A stretch of DNA of 64,000 bases from Candidatus Chlorohelix allophototropha (GTDB lineage: Bacteria > Chloroflexota > Chloroflexia > Chloroheliales > Chloroheliaceae), in contig NZ_CP128400.1 in NCBI RefSeq assembly GCF_030389965.1, positions 1,364,001-1,428,000 on the forward strand. The letters are read 5' to 3'. The position numbers and the translations under genes were made by a program. Below the pieces are notes generated by a model. It did not search any database. It worked only from the letters and a program-made list of their open reading frames with translations, and had not been told where the DNA came from. This document shows positions 1 through 10,613 of the stretch, one piece after another. How positions within the stretch are numbered: the first letter of the stretch is position 1; every line of letters begins with the position of its first letter.

Positions 1-1593
1 AATGCGAAGCGGCAGCCCTATTAGGTCGGCATCGGCGAATTTAACCCCGGCAGCCGCATCTGGTCTGTCATCGAATAGAATTTCCAACCCGGCAGCTTGC
101 AAATCGTGGTAAAGTTTTTCGGCAGTTTCGCCAACTTCCGGTTTATTGCTACTTAACATAACTAGATGAACCTCGAAAGGCGCAACCGAAATCGGCAATT
201 TCAAACCCGCTTCGTCGCGAAACTCTTCACAGACACACGCCAGCAATCGCCCTACCCCGATTCCGTAAGAACCCATCACAATCGGTTTGGACTGACTGTC
301 ACGGTCGAGGAAATTTGCGCCGAATGCACCGCTATAGCGTGTGCCTAGCTTGAAAATATTCCCTATTTCCACCCCGCGCACCGCTTCTAGTGATGCGGCA
401 CAATTCGGACATGTTTCGCCTCCGCCCGCCGCCACAATGTCAGTAACATAATCGGCAGTAAAATCACGCCCGTAGTTTACATTTTTAAGATGATAATTTT
501 CCTCGTTTGCTCCCACTACCAGATTGGGTGTACGAGTTATCAAATCATCCGCTATGATTATTGCATCTACCCCTTGCGCCCCGGCATAACCCGGTACTGC
601 GCCCGCCACTGTTATCTCTTCCGAACGAGCGGCGCGTAATTCCACTGCCTTTATAGCGTTGGAAATTTTGGTTTCATTCGCTTCCATATCGCCCCGCACG
701 ATTGCCATAACCAACCGTTCGCGCCGTTCTTCACCCAATGTTGCCACCAGAAAGACCGCTTTGCCGGTTTTAGTTTCGGGGATTTGCAGATAATTTGCCA
801 GCGCCTCGATGGTTTTTGTGCCGGGCGTATAAACTTTTTCAATTGGCAAGGCTTCTTCATGGGGCGGATTTGGTTTCTGGAAAGCGGCAACCTGACGATT
901 AGCGCGACAACCGCATGCGCGACAAATTATCAGGGTGTCTTCTCCAATGGGGGTTAGATACATAAACTCATGTGCTTGTGAACCACCCATCATACCCACG
1001 TCACTGCTGACGCTGCTGGCAGGCAACCCCACCCGTTGAAAGATGCGGAAGTAGGCTTTGTAATGTGCTTTGTATTGCAAATCAAGCCCTTCCTCATCTG
1101 TATCTAGGCTGTAGCTATCCTTCATGATAAATTCGCGGGTACGGATAAGCCCGGCGCGAGGTCGCAATTCATCCCGGAACTTGGTTTGAATGTGATAGAC
1201 CAATTGCGGAAGCTGTCGATAAGAGCGAATCTCGCGCCGAATCAGGTCGCCCACTATTTCTTCGTGGGTCATTGCTAGCACCATATCACGGTTGGCAATA
1301 TCCTTGAAACGCGCCAGTTCCCCGCCGATACTATACCAGCGTCCGGTTTCTTTCCACAGTTCGGCTGGGTTCACTACCGGCATCAATAATTCCTGACCAC
1401 CGATAGCATTTATCTCCTCGCGGATAATTTGCTCAATTTTGCGGATTGCGCGGTAAGCAAGCGGCAAGTATGAATACAAACCCGCTCCAACTTGTCGGAT
1501 ATAACCCGCTCTAAGCAACAACTGGTGACTGGCAGTATCTGCCTCGCCGGGCGTTTCGCGCAATGTTAAACCGAATAAGCGGCTTTGCCTCAT
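1..1593 (-). CDS. proS: Prolyl-tRNA synthetase, bacterial type with editing insertion (3' end cut by window)
   Basis: Charges tRNA-Pro with proline in the cytoplasm. Reading minus from the ATG at 1593, 531 codons stay open to the left edge, so roughly 40 C-terminal residues are missing compared with the usual ~570. Class II motifs are visible: motif 1 (GAGLYSYLPLAYRAI), motif 2 around RTREFIMKDSYS, and motif 3 at MGSYGIGVGRLLA. Between motifs 2 and 3 lies a ~200-residue insertion, which marks the bacterial type with the cis-editing INS domain that removes Ala-tRNA-Pro. The start lies 3 bases after the stop of the upstream glycosyltransferase, so the two are probably cotranscribed. A second, unrelated-type ProRS is encoded at 33133-34587. 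Identity is very secure. Confidence 0.95.
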   Translation of the reverse strand, partial: MRQSRLFGLTLRETPGEADTASHQLLLRAGYIRQVGAGLYSYLPLAYRAIRKIEQIIREEINAIGGQELLMPVVNPAELWKETGRWYSIGGELARFKDIANRDMVLAMTHEEIVGDLIRREIRSYRQLPQLVYHIQTKFRDELRPRAGLIRTREFIMKDSYSLDTDEEGLDLQYKAHYKAYFRIFQRVGLPASSVSSDVGMMGGSQAHEFMYLTPIGEDTLIICRACGCRANRQVAAFQKPNPPHEEALPIEKVYTPGTKTIEALANYLQIPETKTGKAVFLVATLGEERRERLVMAIVRGDMEANETKISNAIKAVELRAARSEEITVAGAVPGYAGAQGVDAIIIADDLITRTPNLVVGANEENYHLKNVNYGRDFTADYVTDIVAAGGGETCPNCAASLEAVRGVEIGNIFKLGTRYSGAFGANFLDRDSQSKPIVMGSYGIGVGRLLACVCEEFRDEAGLKLPISVAPFEVHLVMLSSNKPEVGETAEKLYHDLQAAGLEILFDDRPDAAAGVKFADADLIGLPLRI

Positions 1594-1596
1594 CTT

Positions 1597-2586
1597 CTAA
1601 TCCTTCTTATTTCTATTACTGAAACGCCATAATAGCCCAACCGGGTAGCCTATCATTTTTGCTACGTCTCCGGTGAGGCGAATCAGCGGGACTAGCAAGA
1701 GTGCCTGTATTTTCTTTTGCGTTGTCCATTTTTGCCAACCCTGTATTTCGCCAAGAATCAGCCGGCGATGTGGTTTAAAGACATATCCCTCGCCAGTAAG
1801 TAATAATACCAGCCAAAATGGTTTCCAACGTCTCGCCAAAAATATCATTAGCGGGGCGAACACCAGATAGATTAGATAGCGCAATATGTGGCGTTTCAGG
1901 AATAAATCGGCTTTGCCATCTCCGCGCGCATAACGGTAATATTGTACGTAAAAGTCTTTTAGGCTGCTTCGGGGTCGAAACAGCACTACTGCTTCAGGTT
2001 GCCAGACAAAGGGATAGCCCGCCTTTAACAAATTCAAATCAAAAATCAGGTCTTCGCAATAATCGAGCCATTCCGGGTAGCCGCCAATCTTTTCCCATGC
2101 GCTACGCGAGAATGCTACCGAACGACTGCTTGGCAGGAATTTTTCTGGCTTAATATCGCGCACAGTGGGTAATACAGTTGCGCCCATTGCCATTTCAAAA
2201 ACAGAACCTGCGGTGGGATCGGCACGGAAAAAGCCGCAAGATACCGCGTTTGGGTTACTGTAAAACGATAGCGCCAGTTTTTCCAACCAGCTTGGCAGCA
2301 AGCGCACCCCTGCGTCAGTGGTAGCGATAATCTCATGAGAAGCGGCGGCAATCGCCAGATTGCGCCCCCGTGATATGTTTGCGCCCTGCTCGATAATCAG
2401 TTTCAAAGGCAAATCCGGGTTTGCTTCAACCCATTGCTGGATTTTGTCAGGTGTGCCATCTTTTGAACCACCGTCCACAATTATTATTTCATCCGGGCGG
2501 CGCGTTTGCTCACGCAGGCTGTTCAGCAACTTTTCAATATTGCTGGCTTCATTGTAAACCGTAGCAATTAAAGAGACCTTTAACAT
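1597..2586 (-). CDS. Family 2 glycosyltransferase, membrane-associated
   Basis: Transfers a sugar from a nucleotide-activated donor to an unknown acceptor, probably on the cytoplasmic membrane face. The N-terminus (VSLIATVYNEASNIEKLLNS) and the VDGGSKDGT stretch are typical of the GT-A fold of family GT2. An acidic TTDAG motif near residue 90 and an EDLIFDLNL segment near 183 are placed like the metal-binding and catalytic acids. A hydrophobic stretch around residues 240-270 (YLIYLVFAPLMIFLA, then WLVLLLTG) suggests a C-terminal membrane anchor. It directly precedes proS, which says nothing about its substrate. The family is confident, the substrate unknown. Confidence 0.85.
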   Translation of the reverse strand: MLKVSLIATVYNEASNIEKLLNSLREQTRRPDEIIIVDGGSKDGTPDKIQQWVEANPDLPLKLIIEQGANISRGRNLAIAAASHEIIATTDAGVRLLPSWLEKLALSFYSNPNAVSCGFFRADPTAGSVFEMAMGATVLPTVRDIKPEKFLPSSRSVAFSRSAWEKIGGYPEWLDYCEDLIFDLNLLKAGYPFVWQPEAVVLFRPRSSLKDFYVQYYRYARGDGKADLFLKRHILRYLIYLVFAPLMIFLARRWKPFWLVLLLTGEGYVFKPHRRLILGEIQGWQKWTTQKKIQALLLVPLIRLTGDVAKMIGYPVGLLWRFSNRNKKD

Positions 2587-2676
2587 AATAATGACCGTTT
2601 ATTTATGCTGGCTAACAAAACCGGGTAGCCCAATGGACTACCCAGACATTTAATTATAAAATTCTCTATGGCTATT

Positions 2677-4224
2677 TCAGACTTTCGGTTTCTCCGAATT
2701 GCGTTCTGCTAACTTCTTACGCTTTTTTATTGTCTCAGGGTCGCGCCCGTAGAGGATAGTAAGGGTTTTCAGATATTCTGCCATTCCTGACGAAAGTTGG
2801 TCATAGCTAAAACGCCATTGCCAGTTACCTGCGGGGCGACCGGGGAAATTCATACGCCCTTCGCTACCCAAACCTAGCACTTCCTGTAAGGGGATAATAG
2901 CCATATCTGCAACCGAACTGAACGATAGCTTTATCAATCCCCAGTTGATGTCGCGACCATCGCTATTGGTGTACATTCTGGCGCGGTGCTGTTCCTCCGC
3001 TGGAGCTTTTTCGTACCAACCGATTGAAGTATCGTTGTCGTGACTTCCGGTGTAAACGATTGAATTTTTGGTATGGTTGTGCGGTAAAAATGGATTCAAG
3101 GCATCGTCTGAGAAGGCGAACTGGATAATCTTCATGCCGGGCAAACCCAGTTGATCGCGCAATTCATAAACTTCTGGAACCATATCACCTAAATCTTCGG
3201 CTACAATCGGGCAATCTCCCAGCGCTTCGCGAATCTTATCAAAAACATCCGCGCCCGGTCCCATTCGCCACTCGCCCTTAATGGCGGTTTCTTCTGAAGC
3301 AGGTACCGCCCAATAATTGTAAAAGCCTCTGAAGTGATCTATCCTTACTATATCTGCCATCTTCAGAGCTTGTCGGAAGCGTTCAATCCACCACTCGTAT
3401 CCGGTGGTTTTCAGCTTGTCCCAATTGTAAAGTGGGTTGCCCCAACGTTGCCCGGTTTCGCTGAAATAATCGGGTGGCACTCCCGCAACATGGGTTGGAT
3501 TGAGTTCGTCATCAAGGTAAAATAGACCTGAATTCGCCCACACATCCGAGCTATCATAAGCCACGAAGATAGGAATATCGGCAATTAATTTGATACCCTT
3601 TTCATTAGCGTATTGGCGCAAGGCTAACCATTGACGGTTGAACAGGAACTGGCAGTAACTATAATATCCTACCTCATCCGCCAGCTTTTCTTGCCATTGA
3701 GTTATTGCGTTGGCTTCATGCTGTACTATAGCGCCGTCCCATTTATTCCAGACTGCTCCCCCAAAATGATCCTTTAACGCCATGAATAAAGCAAAATCAG
3801 GCAGCCAGGTTTTATTATCTTTTTCAAACTCAGCCAATTTGTTCTTCACATCAGGCGAAGCCTCTGTTTTGAAACGCTGATAAGATTTTCCCAAGATTCT
3901 TTTCTTGAAATCAATAACCGGACCAAAGTCAACTCGTTCGGCAGGGAAATTGGGCAAATTGTGTAAGTCTTCTGGTTTTAAGAAACCTTCCTCTACCAGC
4001 TTGTCTAAATTAATCAGCAAAGGATTTCCGGCAAATGCCGAAAGACTATAATAAGGAGAGTCACCATAGCCAGTCTGGTTGAGCGGCATAAATTGCCACA
4101 AAGTTTGATCGGTAGCGACCAGAAAATCCACGAATCTGTAAGCCATTTCGCCTAGTTCACCTATGCCGTATGGTCCCGGCAATGAGGTAGGGTGGAGCAA
4201 AATCCCGCTACAACGCTCGAACAT
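2677..4224 (-). CDS. malQ: 4-alpha-glucanotransferase (amylomaltase, GH77)
   Basis: Disproportionates maltooligosaccharides by moving alpha-1,4-glucan segments between chains, in glycogen or maltodextrin metabolism in the cytoplasm. At 515 residues it has full family length. The start GILLHPTSLPGPYGIGELG is the classic GH77 signature. The catalytic nucleophile lies in VRIDHFRG (Asp about 296), the acid/base in VAEDLG (Glu about 343), and the transition-state Asp in TGSHDND (about 396). A GGAG sits ~10 bases before the ATG. It lies alone between the glycosyltransferase and the HD-GYP gene, with no other glycogen gene beside it; a GH57-like protein is encoded far away at 45450-47066. Confidence 0.95.
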   Translation of the reverse strand: MFERCSGILLHPTSLPGPYGIGELGEMAYRFVDFLVATDQTLWQFMPLNQTGYGDSPYYSLSAFAGNPLLINLDKLVEEGFLKPEDLHNLPNFPAERVDFGPVIDFKKRILGKSYQRFKTEASPDVKNKLAEFEKDNKTWLPDFALFMALKDHFGGAVWNKWDGAIVQHEANAITQWQEKLADEVGYYSYCQFLFNRQWLALRQYANEKGIKLIADIPIFVAYDSSDVWANSGLFYLDDELNPTHVAGVPPDYFSETGQRWGNPLYNWDKLKTTGYEWWIERFRQALKMADIVRIDHFRGFYNYWAVPASEETAIKGEWRMGPGADVFDKIREALGDCPIVAEDLGDMVPEVYELRDQLGLPGMKIIQFAFSDDALNPFLPHNHTKNSIVYTGSHDNDTSIGWYEKAPAEEQHRARMYTNSDGRDINWGLIKLSFSSVADMAIIPLQEVLGLGSEGRMNFPGRPAGNWQWRFSYDQLSSGMAEYLKTLTILYGRDPETIKKRKKLAERNSEKPKV

Positions 4225-4414
4225 TATTATGTATCTCCAAGTTGATTTTTGATTGTTTACAATAGTTATAGGAGTAAATATACCATAAAAATTCGATAAC
4301 TTCTGACAGTATTATCTAGCAAACGTTCTGAAGATACCATTTATTCAGGGGAAGTTTAAACATGACTTCACTCGAAATGAAGTGAAAATCATATTGGTTG
4401 GCTGTTACTGCTAA

Positions 4415-5626
4415 TTATTGCAGAAAGCGTGACAAATCAGGCGCTAATGTTTCGGCAGGTGTGCTACCAAATTGTAGTGCAGTATCCTCATAAGGGTTCT
4501 GCGGCGCTCCCACACGCTCTACCACCCGCACCAATGCTTCTACACAGTCACCTTCAAATTCGATACCGGTCAGAGTGCGCAGGTAGTTCAGCGCGTCAAT
4601 ATGGGTCATTGGCTCACGATAATAGCGTCGGACTGTCAGTGCATCATAAACATCGGAAACTGCCAAGATTTTAGCTTCCATCTGAATAGCTTCACTGAGT
4701 AACCCATTCGGATATCCGGTGCCATTAACCCGCTCGTGGTGCTGTCCAGCGATGCTAGGTAATCGCTTGAGTTCTCCGATTAAATACAGCCTTTTTAGAA
4801 TTCCCTCAGTAATGGATACATGTTGGCGCATAAAACCCCACTCTTCTTCAGTGAGTTTCCCCTGCTTTTTCAAAACCACTTCCGGTACGCCAATTTTCCC
4901 ATAGTCGTGGAGCAAGCCTGCCATGCGGATAAGCTCAATATTATCTTTAGACAAATTCAATTCACGGGCGATTTCGGCGGCATAGAAGGCGACACGACGG
5001 CTGTGTCCGGCTGTTTGTGGGCTTTTAAGGTCGATGGTATCTGCCATTGTTTCGATGAAGCTTTTGAGCATTAACTCTATGTCGCGTCGCATTGTAGCAT
5101 TTTCGATTGCAACAGCGGCAAGTGAGGCGAACGCTAGGGAAACCTCTTCATCGCGCTCATTGAAGCTCCCGGTTTTTTTATTTATAGTTTGGATTACTCC
5201 TATAATTTTTCCGGAATGGTTACGCATTGGCACAGTAAGCATGGTGTGTGGGATGTAGGCTTGCTCACTGGCAATTCTTTTTTGTTGGCGTGGATCGTTT
5301 TGGGCATCTCGCAGATTAATAATTTCCCCTGTTTTAGCCACAGTTCCTGCCAGACCGGAGCCGATTTTCACCCGGATTTCGTTTGAAGTTCCCAACGCAA
5401 TTTTGCTAAACAGTTCGTTTGTTGCATAATCTACCAGAAAAAGACTACTGCGATCTGCATTCAGCAAGCTATTGCTGGTGTCAATAATCAAATTAAGTAG
5501 ATTATCCAACTCCGGTTCTGAACTTAATAAACAAGCAATTTTAACCAGCGCACGGTAATCATCCATATGGGCAGAGTGTTGTGTGATTGCCTCGTGCGAA
5601 CCGGAATTTAAATCTTGTTGAGACAT
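4415..5626 (-). CDS. GAF-domain HD-GYP phosphohydrolase (putative cyclic-di-GMP phosphodiesterase)
   Basis: Residues ~25-180 form a GAF sensory domain and ~190-385 an HD-GYP domain, a family that hydrolyses cyclic di-GMP. Visible active-site motifs are His 208 in AGHSRRV, the HD pair at 240-241 (LLHDYGKIGVPE), the HHE triplet at 296-298 and GYP at 304-306. In the HHE motif the usual Asp before the glycine is Asn 301 (HHERVNGTGYP). This may alter activity but does not remove the metal-binding histidines. No transmembrane segment or receiver domain is present, so it is probably a soluble sensor with an unknown small-molecule ligand on GAF. It is monocistronic; its regulation is not visible. Confidence 0.88.
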   Translation of the reverse strand: MSQQDLNSGSHEAITQHSAHMDDYRALVKIACLLSSEPELDNLLNLIIDTSNSLLNADRSSLFLVDYATNELFSKIALGTSNEIRVKIGSGLAGTVAKTGEIINLRDAQNDPRQQKRIASEQAYIPHTMLTVPMRNHSGKIIGVIQTINKKTGSFNERDEEVSLAFASLAAVAIENATMRRDIELMLKSFIETMADTIDLKSPQTAGHSRRVAFYAAEIARELNLSKDNIELIRMAGLLHDYGKIGVPEVVLKKQGKLTEEEWGFMRQHVSITEGILKRLYLIGELKRLPSIAGQHHERVNGTGYPNGLLSEAIQMEAKILAVSDVYDALTVRRYYREPMTHIDALNYLRTLTGIEFEGDCVEALVRVVERVGAPQNPYEDTALQFGSTPAETLAPDLSRFLQ

Positions 5627-5749
5627 ATCTGACCCTTTACTACCTTAACATACCTTACAACTTTATACGATGCTATATTATCTCAATCCGGTTATAAGAA
5701 AAACTCACATAGCGTTTAATTCCTGCTAACCGGATATTAAGACTAATTT

Positions 5750-8566
5750 CTAGCGCATCGCCGCAACTGCCCCGTGACATTTCTTATATTTCTTACCGCT
5801 ACCGCAAGGGCAAGGCTCGTTCGGTCCTGTTTTTTTTGATTTGGCAGGTGTAGGTTTAGCTTTACCGTTATCGGCGGACTCTTCCGGCGCATTGGTTTGC
5901 ATCGGCGGTGGTGGAGGAGCAGCCCGTTGAAGTTCATAGGCAAAGAACTTTTCGGCAATATCGCGCTTGATGTTAACCTGTAACTCATTCCAGAACTGGA
6001 AGGCAGCACGGCGATATTCCTGTAATGGATCGCGTTGTCCATACGCCCGCAGACCAATACCGCGTCGTAATTCTTCAAGCGGGGTCAAGTAATTTACCCA
6101 GTTATCGTCATAGACCTGAACCAATACCAGCCGCTCGAACAACTTCATATTCTCTTCGCCGAGACGCTCTAGTTTCTCGTTATAAGCGTGATCAAGCATT
6201 TCTGAGACAAGTTCATCTATCCCCTCACGATTTTTGCCTTCAAAATCGTGTAAGCTTATATTGAACTCTTTCTCAAGAGCTTCAAGCACCATTTGCTTTT
6301 GATCTTCTTCATCGTGAGGCTGGCGGTCAAACTTGATAGCGCTACTACGCAGCATCAGACCGAGGTTGCGGAATAGGCTTGCTAAATCCCATTCGTGTTG
6401 GTCGCCGTGAGTATGCTCTTCTACAATCTCATCCAGTCGTCCCTTAATCAGGGTACTAATCTGTTCTCGCAGGTCTTCACTGGTGAGAATACGATGGCGG
6501 TCATCATAAATTGATTCGCGCTGTTTGTTCATTACATCATCGAACTCAACTAAGTGCTTTCGGAAGTCGAAGTTCATGCCTTCTACTTTTGTCTGCGCTT
6601 GCTCTACTAACCTACCAACCATACCAAAGTCAATCGGTTGATCATCCTCAAAATTAAAGCGTTCTAGCAGACTTTTGATGCGATCTGAACCAAAACGGCG
6701 CATTAGCTCATCTTCCAGCGATATATAGAAACGGGTGCTACCCGGGTCGCCTTGTCGTCCGGCACGACCGCGCAACTGGTTGTCAATACGGCGCGACTCG
6801 TGGCGTTCAGTCCCTATAATGTGCAAACCTCCAGCGGCAATAACCCGTTCATGGGCTTCTTCCCAACGTTTTTGGGCTTCTTCTTCTGCTTCAGAATATA
6901 TTTCCGAGCCTATGTCTTCCGCCTTTAAGCCACGTTTCTCCAATTCGTCTTGCAAATAGCTGTCAGGTGAACCGCCCAAAATAATGTCAGTACCGCGTCC
7001 TGCCATATTGGTCGCGATTGTAATTGCACCTGGTCGCCCGGCTTGCGTGACGATTGCGGCTTCCTTTTCATGCAATTTTGCGTTCAGCACATTGTGAGGA
7101 ATTTTGTGCCGCTGCAAAAGGTTTGCCAACACCTCGGATTTTTCCACACTAGTTGTACCAACTAGTACGGGTCGCCCGATTTTGTACATTTCCTCGATTT
7201 CTTCCACCACTGCTTCGTATTTGGATTTTTCGCTCTTGAAAACCATATCGTTTTCGTCGGCGCGCTTCATCTCTTTGTTGGTGGGGATTGGCACTACATC
7301 AAGTCCATAAATTTTATAGAATTCTTCCGACTCAGTTATAGCAGTACCGGTCATGCCTGAGAGTTTTTCGTACATACGGAAATAGTTCTGTAGTGTAATG
7401 GTAGCGTAGGTAAGATTTTCCTGTTGTATGCGTACTCTCTCTTTGGCTTCAATCGCTTGATGCAACCCGCCTTCGTAACGTCTACCTTCCATCAAGCGTC
7501 CGGTGAACTCGTCTACGATGATAACTTGCCCATCACGCACAATATACTCGCGGTCGCGCTGATAGAGAGCTTTCGCTTTGAGCGCATTATCAAGGTATGG
7601 GGTATATTTGCTCCATTTATCATCATAGATGCTTTCGTAGGGTGGGATATTGAGCATACGCTCTACTCGTTCGAGACCGAGTTCGGTTAGGTTTACAACC
7701 CGCTCTTTTTCTTTGATAGTGTAATCTCTGTCTTCGCCTTCCCGTAACTGGCGCAAAATGTCGGCGAATTTGTAGTAATTATCATCGGCTTTGCCTGCCG
7801 GTCCACTGATAATAAGCGGAGTTCGCGCTTCGTCAATTAGAATGTTATCTACTTCGTCCACAATCGCGTAATGCAATTCGCGCTGTACATATTCCTCTGC
7901 GCTGCGTGCCATGTTATCACGCAGATAATCAAAGCCAAACTCATTATTGGTACCATGAGTAATATCTGCTCTATAGGCAGCATGGCGGGATACCGGTACC
8001 AAGAAGTTCATAGAGGGATCGGAAGGATCGTGGAAGGTAGGGTCGAGCATGTAGGCGGAAGGTCGGTTGGGATTGCCGCCATTGCTCTGGATAACTGCTA
8101 CAGAGAGTCCTAGAGCATGATAAATCGGTCCCATCCATTGAGTATCACGTTTTGCTAGGTAATCGTTTACTGTAATTACGTGTACACCAAGACCTTCAAG
8201 CGCGTTTAAATAGGCAGCGAGGGTTGCCACCAGCGTTTTACCTTCACCGGTTTTCATTTCGGCTATCTTACCGCTATGTAATACTTGCCCACCCATTATT
8301 TGCACTTTGAAGTGTTTCTGACGACGGGTTCTCCATGCAGCCTCACGCACTGTCGCGAAAGCTTCGGGCAGAATATCTTCCAGACTTTCCCCGTTATTTA
8401 ATCTTTCTTTGAATTGGTCGGTTTTGGCACGAAGTTCTTCATCACTAAGTTTTGAAAATTCCTGATCATATTCATTTATAACTTTGCTGGCGATTTGCTC
8501 TAATTTGCGCAATTCTTTATCGGTACTATCGCCACCTGTAATTAAATTCTTAAGAGTTTTGAACAC
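5750..8566 (-). CDS. secA: Protein translocase ATPase SecA
   Basis: Motor ATPase that drives preproteins through SecYEG. The 938-residue product has the expected order: Walker A ([18 protein letters not shown]) near residue 105, preprotein cross-linking region, [15 protein letters not shown] Walker B, second ATPase half with [13 protein letters not shown] and [21 protein letters not shown], scaffold/wing domain, and a C-terminal SecB/phospholipid-binding zinc motif [14 protein letters not shown] proline-rich linker (AAPPPPPMQ) precedes the zinc motif. The start is a GTG at 8566 with AGGTGG about 5 bases upstream. An extended -10 promoter lies ~95 bases further up. It appears to be a single-gene transcript. 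Confidence 0.98.
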   Translation of the reverse strand: MFKTLKNLITGGDSTDKELRKLEQIASKVINEYDQEFSKLSDEELRAKTDQFKERLNNGESLEDILPEAFATVREAAWRTRRQKHFKVQIMGGQVLHSGKIAEMKTGEGKTLVATLAAYLNALEGLGVHVITVNDYLAKRDTQWMGPIYHALGLSVAVIQSNGGNPNRPSAYMLDPTFHDPSDPSMNFLVPVSRHAAYRADITHGTNNEFGFDYLRDNMARSAEEYVQRELHYAIVDEVDNILIDEARTPLIISGPAGKADDNYYKFADILRQLREGEDRDYTIKEKERVVNLTELGLERVERMLNIPPYESIYDDKWSKYTPYLDNALKAKALYQRDREYIVRDGQVIIVDEFTGRLMEGRRYEGGLHQAIEAKERVRIQQENLTYATITLQNYFRMYEKLSGMTGTAITESEEFYKIYGLDVVPIPTNKEMKRADENDMVFKSEKSKYEAVVEEIEEMYKIGRPVLVGTTSVEKSEVLANLLQRHKIPHNVLNAKLHEKEAAIVTQAGRPGAITIATNMAGRGTDIILGGSPDSYLQDELEKRGLKAEDIGSEIYSEAEEEAQKRWEEAHERVIAAGGLHIIGTERHESRRIDNQLRGRAGRQGDPGSTRFYISLEDELMRRFGSDRIKSLLERFNFEDDQPIDFGMVGRLVEQAQTKVEGMNFDFRKHLVEFDDVMNKQRESIYDDRHRILTSEDLREQISTLIKGRLDEIVEEHTHGDQHEWDLASLFRNLGLMLRSSAIKFDRQPHDEEDQKQMVLEALEKEFNISLHDFEGKNREGIDELVSEMLDHAYNEKLERLGEENMKLFERLVLVQVYDDNWVNYLTPLEELRRGIGLRAYGQRDPLQEYRRAAFQFWNELQVNIKRDIAEKFFAYELQRAAPPPPPMQTNAPEESADNGKAKPTPAKSKKTGPNEPCPCGSGKKYKKCHGAVAAMR

Positions 8567-8659
8567 AATTCCACCTATAATTGCTAATTAATATTTATGC
8601 CTATTCCGGATATTATAAAAATCTAATAACCCGGCTTTCCGGCAATTTCTACAAACCAC

Positions 8660-8668
8660 ATTATAACA
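8660..8668 (-). promoter_or_regulatory. Extended -10 promoter element for secA
   Basis: On the minus strand the bases read TGTTATAATG, that is a perfect TATAAT with an upstream TG one base away (extended -10). No good -35 hexamer lies 16-18 bases further up, which extended -10 promoters tolerate. Transcription would begin near 8653, about 87 bases before the secA GTG. Confidence 0.4.
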
Positions 8669-8709
8669 TATCAAAATAGTTATTCTCGTTCTACTTACGA
8701 TGACATAGC

Positions 8710-10491
8710 TTATTGATTGTATCGCCAGCTAAAATAATGCCGTCCGATGTTACCCATTTCCACCCGCCAATCCACAGGATTTGTCGGTGTATAAGTAAGT
8801 ACTCGGCGTTCAAATAATTGTACTAGTACGTATGTATTAGTTCCCGCTAATTTTGTGACTGTCCAGTAAGGGTCAGTAATGGGGTAACCCAATACAAAGA
8901 GCCATCCTCCGGTTATGCTATTCATATAGGTCAGAAGTACATCCGCAATGTTGTGTCCTAGGGTTTTGTCATATTGTTTATAAGTCACCGGGGCAGGCGC
9001 GTTTGCCACTTTTTGCACTGAGCCGTCTTTAGCAATAGTCTCAAGAACTGTTTGTCCGGTTCGGTCTGCGACACGCTTGTCATTATTGAGTGTGGCTACC
9101 GTTGCAAAAGAGGCATAGGTAGGGGCACTGAGATTGGATGCGGCAGGATCTCCCGCAACCGGCACTTGCGCCGGGCTGCGTTGTTCGTAGCTGCTGTCTC
9201 CTACCTGCACGAATCCTCCTACCAATTCGCGGGTGAGCAAGCCACTGGTTACAAACCACTTGCTGTTGCGGTCTCCAGCCGGATTATTGATTTCCAGCCG
9301 GGCTTTATCAAGGTAATAAACCAACCGATTACCACCGGGCGCTTCTTTGTAGGGTTCGTAGCGCGCCTCGAAGATTTCAGGTCCGTATAACCAACTTCGC
9401 TTAACTTTACCTGCTGCTACCGGTGCATCGGTGTTCTGCCATAGATTCCGCACCGAAATATCAGCGTTGCTCAAACCCGCTTTGGGTTGGGTAACGGTGG
9501 AGGTAGTAATCAACGGGCTGGTGCTGAACGACCAACTTACCACTTGTGCTGCGCCACCGTTAATACTGAATGTAAAGGTGACGGTAAGGGTCGTATCCGG
9601 GGCAAGTGGTTGAATTGAAGAAATTGCGGCGCTATTGCGGGCAGTCCAGAACGAGTTCAAATCTGCCAGTTTGTAGCTTGGCACTTCCTTACCACTCGAA
9701 TCTTTCAAGCTCATTCCATTGGGATCATACACAATTTTACCCGAACCCCGGTAAGTAACCGTAATCGGATTGCCGATAGGGTAAGTTGGATTCAACCCGG
9801 CACGCTTGAACATATCGGGACTTTCTCCCCGATAACTGCGATAAAACCCACTACTGCCATTAGGCGGCCAGATTATAAATTGAGGCTGGAAGCTGGTTTT
9901 CCACACGGGCATTCCGAAATCTATAACTGAAATCGGGTTTGTACCATCCGGTTTGGCGCCATAAGCAATCCCAATATCTGGATAAGCAGGGTCAAGTAGA
10001 GGAATACGATGGTTCAAGGTGTTCATCAGACGTTCGACTGCTTGCAAAGGGTCGGCAATAGTATCAATGTTTTCATTGGTACTATCTGGGTTTACATAAC
10101 CAAAATGGGCAGCACGGGCAAAGAAATCTTTACCGCAAAAGCCCTGATTAGTGGCTATTTCTTCGTGAATGGAATAATTACCCGACCCATTCAAGGTGTA
10201 ATAATTAACATGAGACGCTGCCGCTTGCTGTAACGGTTGGTTCATCGTTGCTGCTGCCACGCTTACCTGACTACGATAGTAGTTTATTCTGTCCAGCGCA
10301 AACTGTGATTTATCCAAACCGAAAGTTTGCATAGAACCAGTATTACTATCTGCCGCATCCATCCCCACAGAGGCTATAGTCATAGGGGCACTTTCTTCAT
10401 CCGATTGGAAAGTATCCGGAGTATCGGCTGTAGTAAGACTTGGAGGGGGTGTATTGGTAGAGTTTGGTTCAGATCCGGTATCAGCGCTCAT
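8710..10491 (-). CDS. CAP/SCP-domain protein of unknown function
   Basis: The N-terminal third contains a CAP (cysteine-rich secretory/PR-1-like) domain: LDRINYYRSQV, LQQAAASHVNYYTLNG and HEE followed by FFARAAHFGY resemble Chloroflexota CAP proteins. The region after residue ~250 holds an Ig-like segment (PLAPDTTLTVTFTFSINGGA), then a long C-terminal part repeating themes such as ERRVLTYTP and GNIGRHYFSWRY, seen in large Chloroflexota surface proteins. I place the start at the ATG at 10491 because AGGAGA lies 7 bases before it; a GTG at 10524 has no such site. The predicted N-terminus (MSADTGSEPNSTN) shows no signal peptide, which is odd for a domain that is usually secreted. Function is unknown. 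Confidence 0.75.
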   Translation of the reverse strand: MSADTGSEPNSTNTPPPSLTTADTPDTFQSDEESAPMTIASVGMDAADSNTGSMQTFGLDKSQFALDRINYYRSQVSVAAATMNQPLQQAAASHVNYYTLNGSGNYSIHEEIATNQGFCGKDFFARAAHFGYVNPDSTNENIDTIADPLQAVERLMNTLNHRIPLLDPAYPDIGIAYGAKPDGTNPISVIDFGMPVWKTSFQPQFIIWPPNGSSGFYRSYRGESPDMFKRAGLNPTYPIGNPITVTYRGSGKIVYDPNGMSLKDSSGKEVPSYKLADLNSFWTARNSAAISSIQPLAPDTTLTVTFTFSINGGAAQVVSWSFSTSPLITTSTVTQPKAGLSNADISVRNLWQNTDAPVAAGKVKRSWLYGPEIFEARYEPYKEAPGGNRLVYYLDKARLEINNPAGDRNSKWFVTSGLLTRELVGGFVQVGDSSYEQRSPAQVPVAGDPAASNLSAPTYASFATVATLNNDKRVADRTGQTVLETIAKDGSVQKVANAPAPVTYKQYDKTLGHNIADVLLTYMNSITGGWLFVLGYPITDPYWTVTKLAGTNTYVLVQLFERRVLTYTPTNPVDWRVEMGNIGRHYFSWRYNQ

Positions 10492-10570
10492 AATCTTTCT
10501 CCTGTTCAGCTGATATATAGGCACTTTACATATCGGATTTTACTTAATGCAGGCAGTTAAAGCAATCGAG

Positions 10571-10599
10571 TTGCAAAATAGCCTCAACTTTGTTATTAT
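10571..10599 (+). promoter_or_regulatory. Promoter of the tRNA-Leu/tRNA-Thr unit
   Basis: TTGCAA at 10571-10576 and TATTAT at 10594-10599 are separated by exactly 17 bases and lie about 15 bases before the mature 5' end of tRNA-Leu, a typical arrangement for a sigma-70 tRNA promoter. Confidence 0.55.
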
Positions 10600-10613
10600 A
10601 TTGTACGAGTTAC

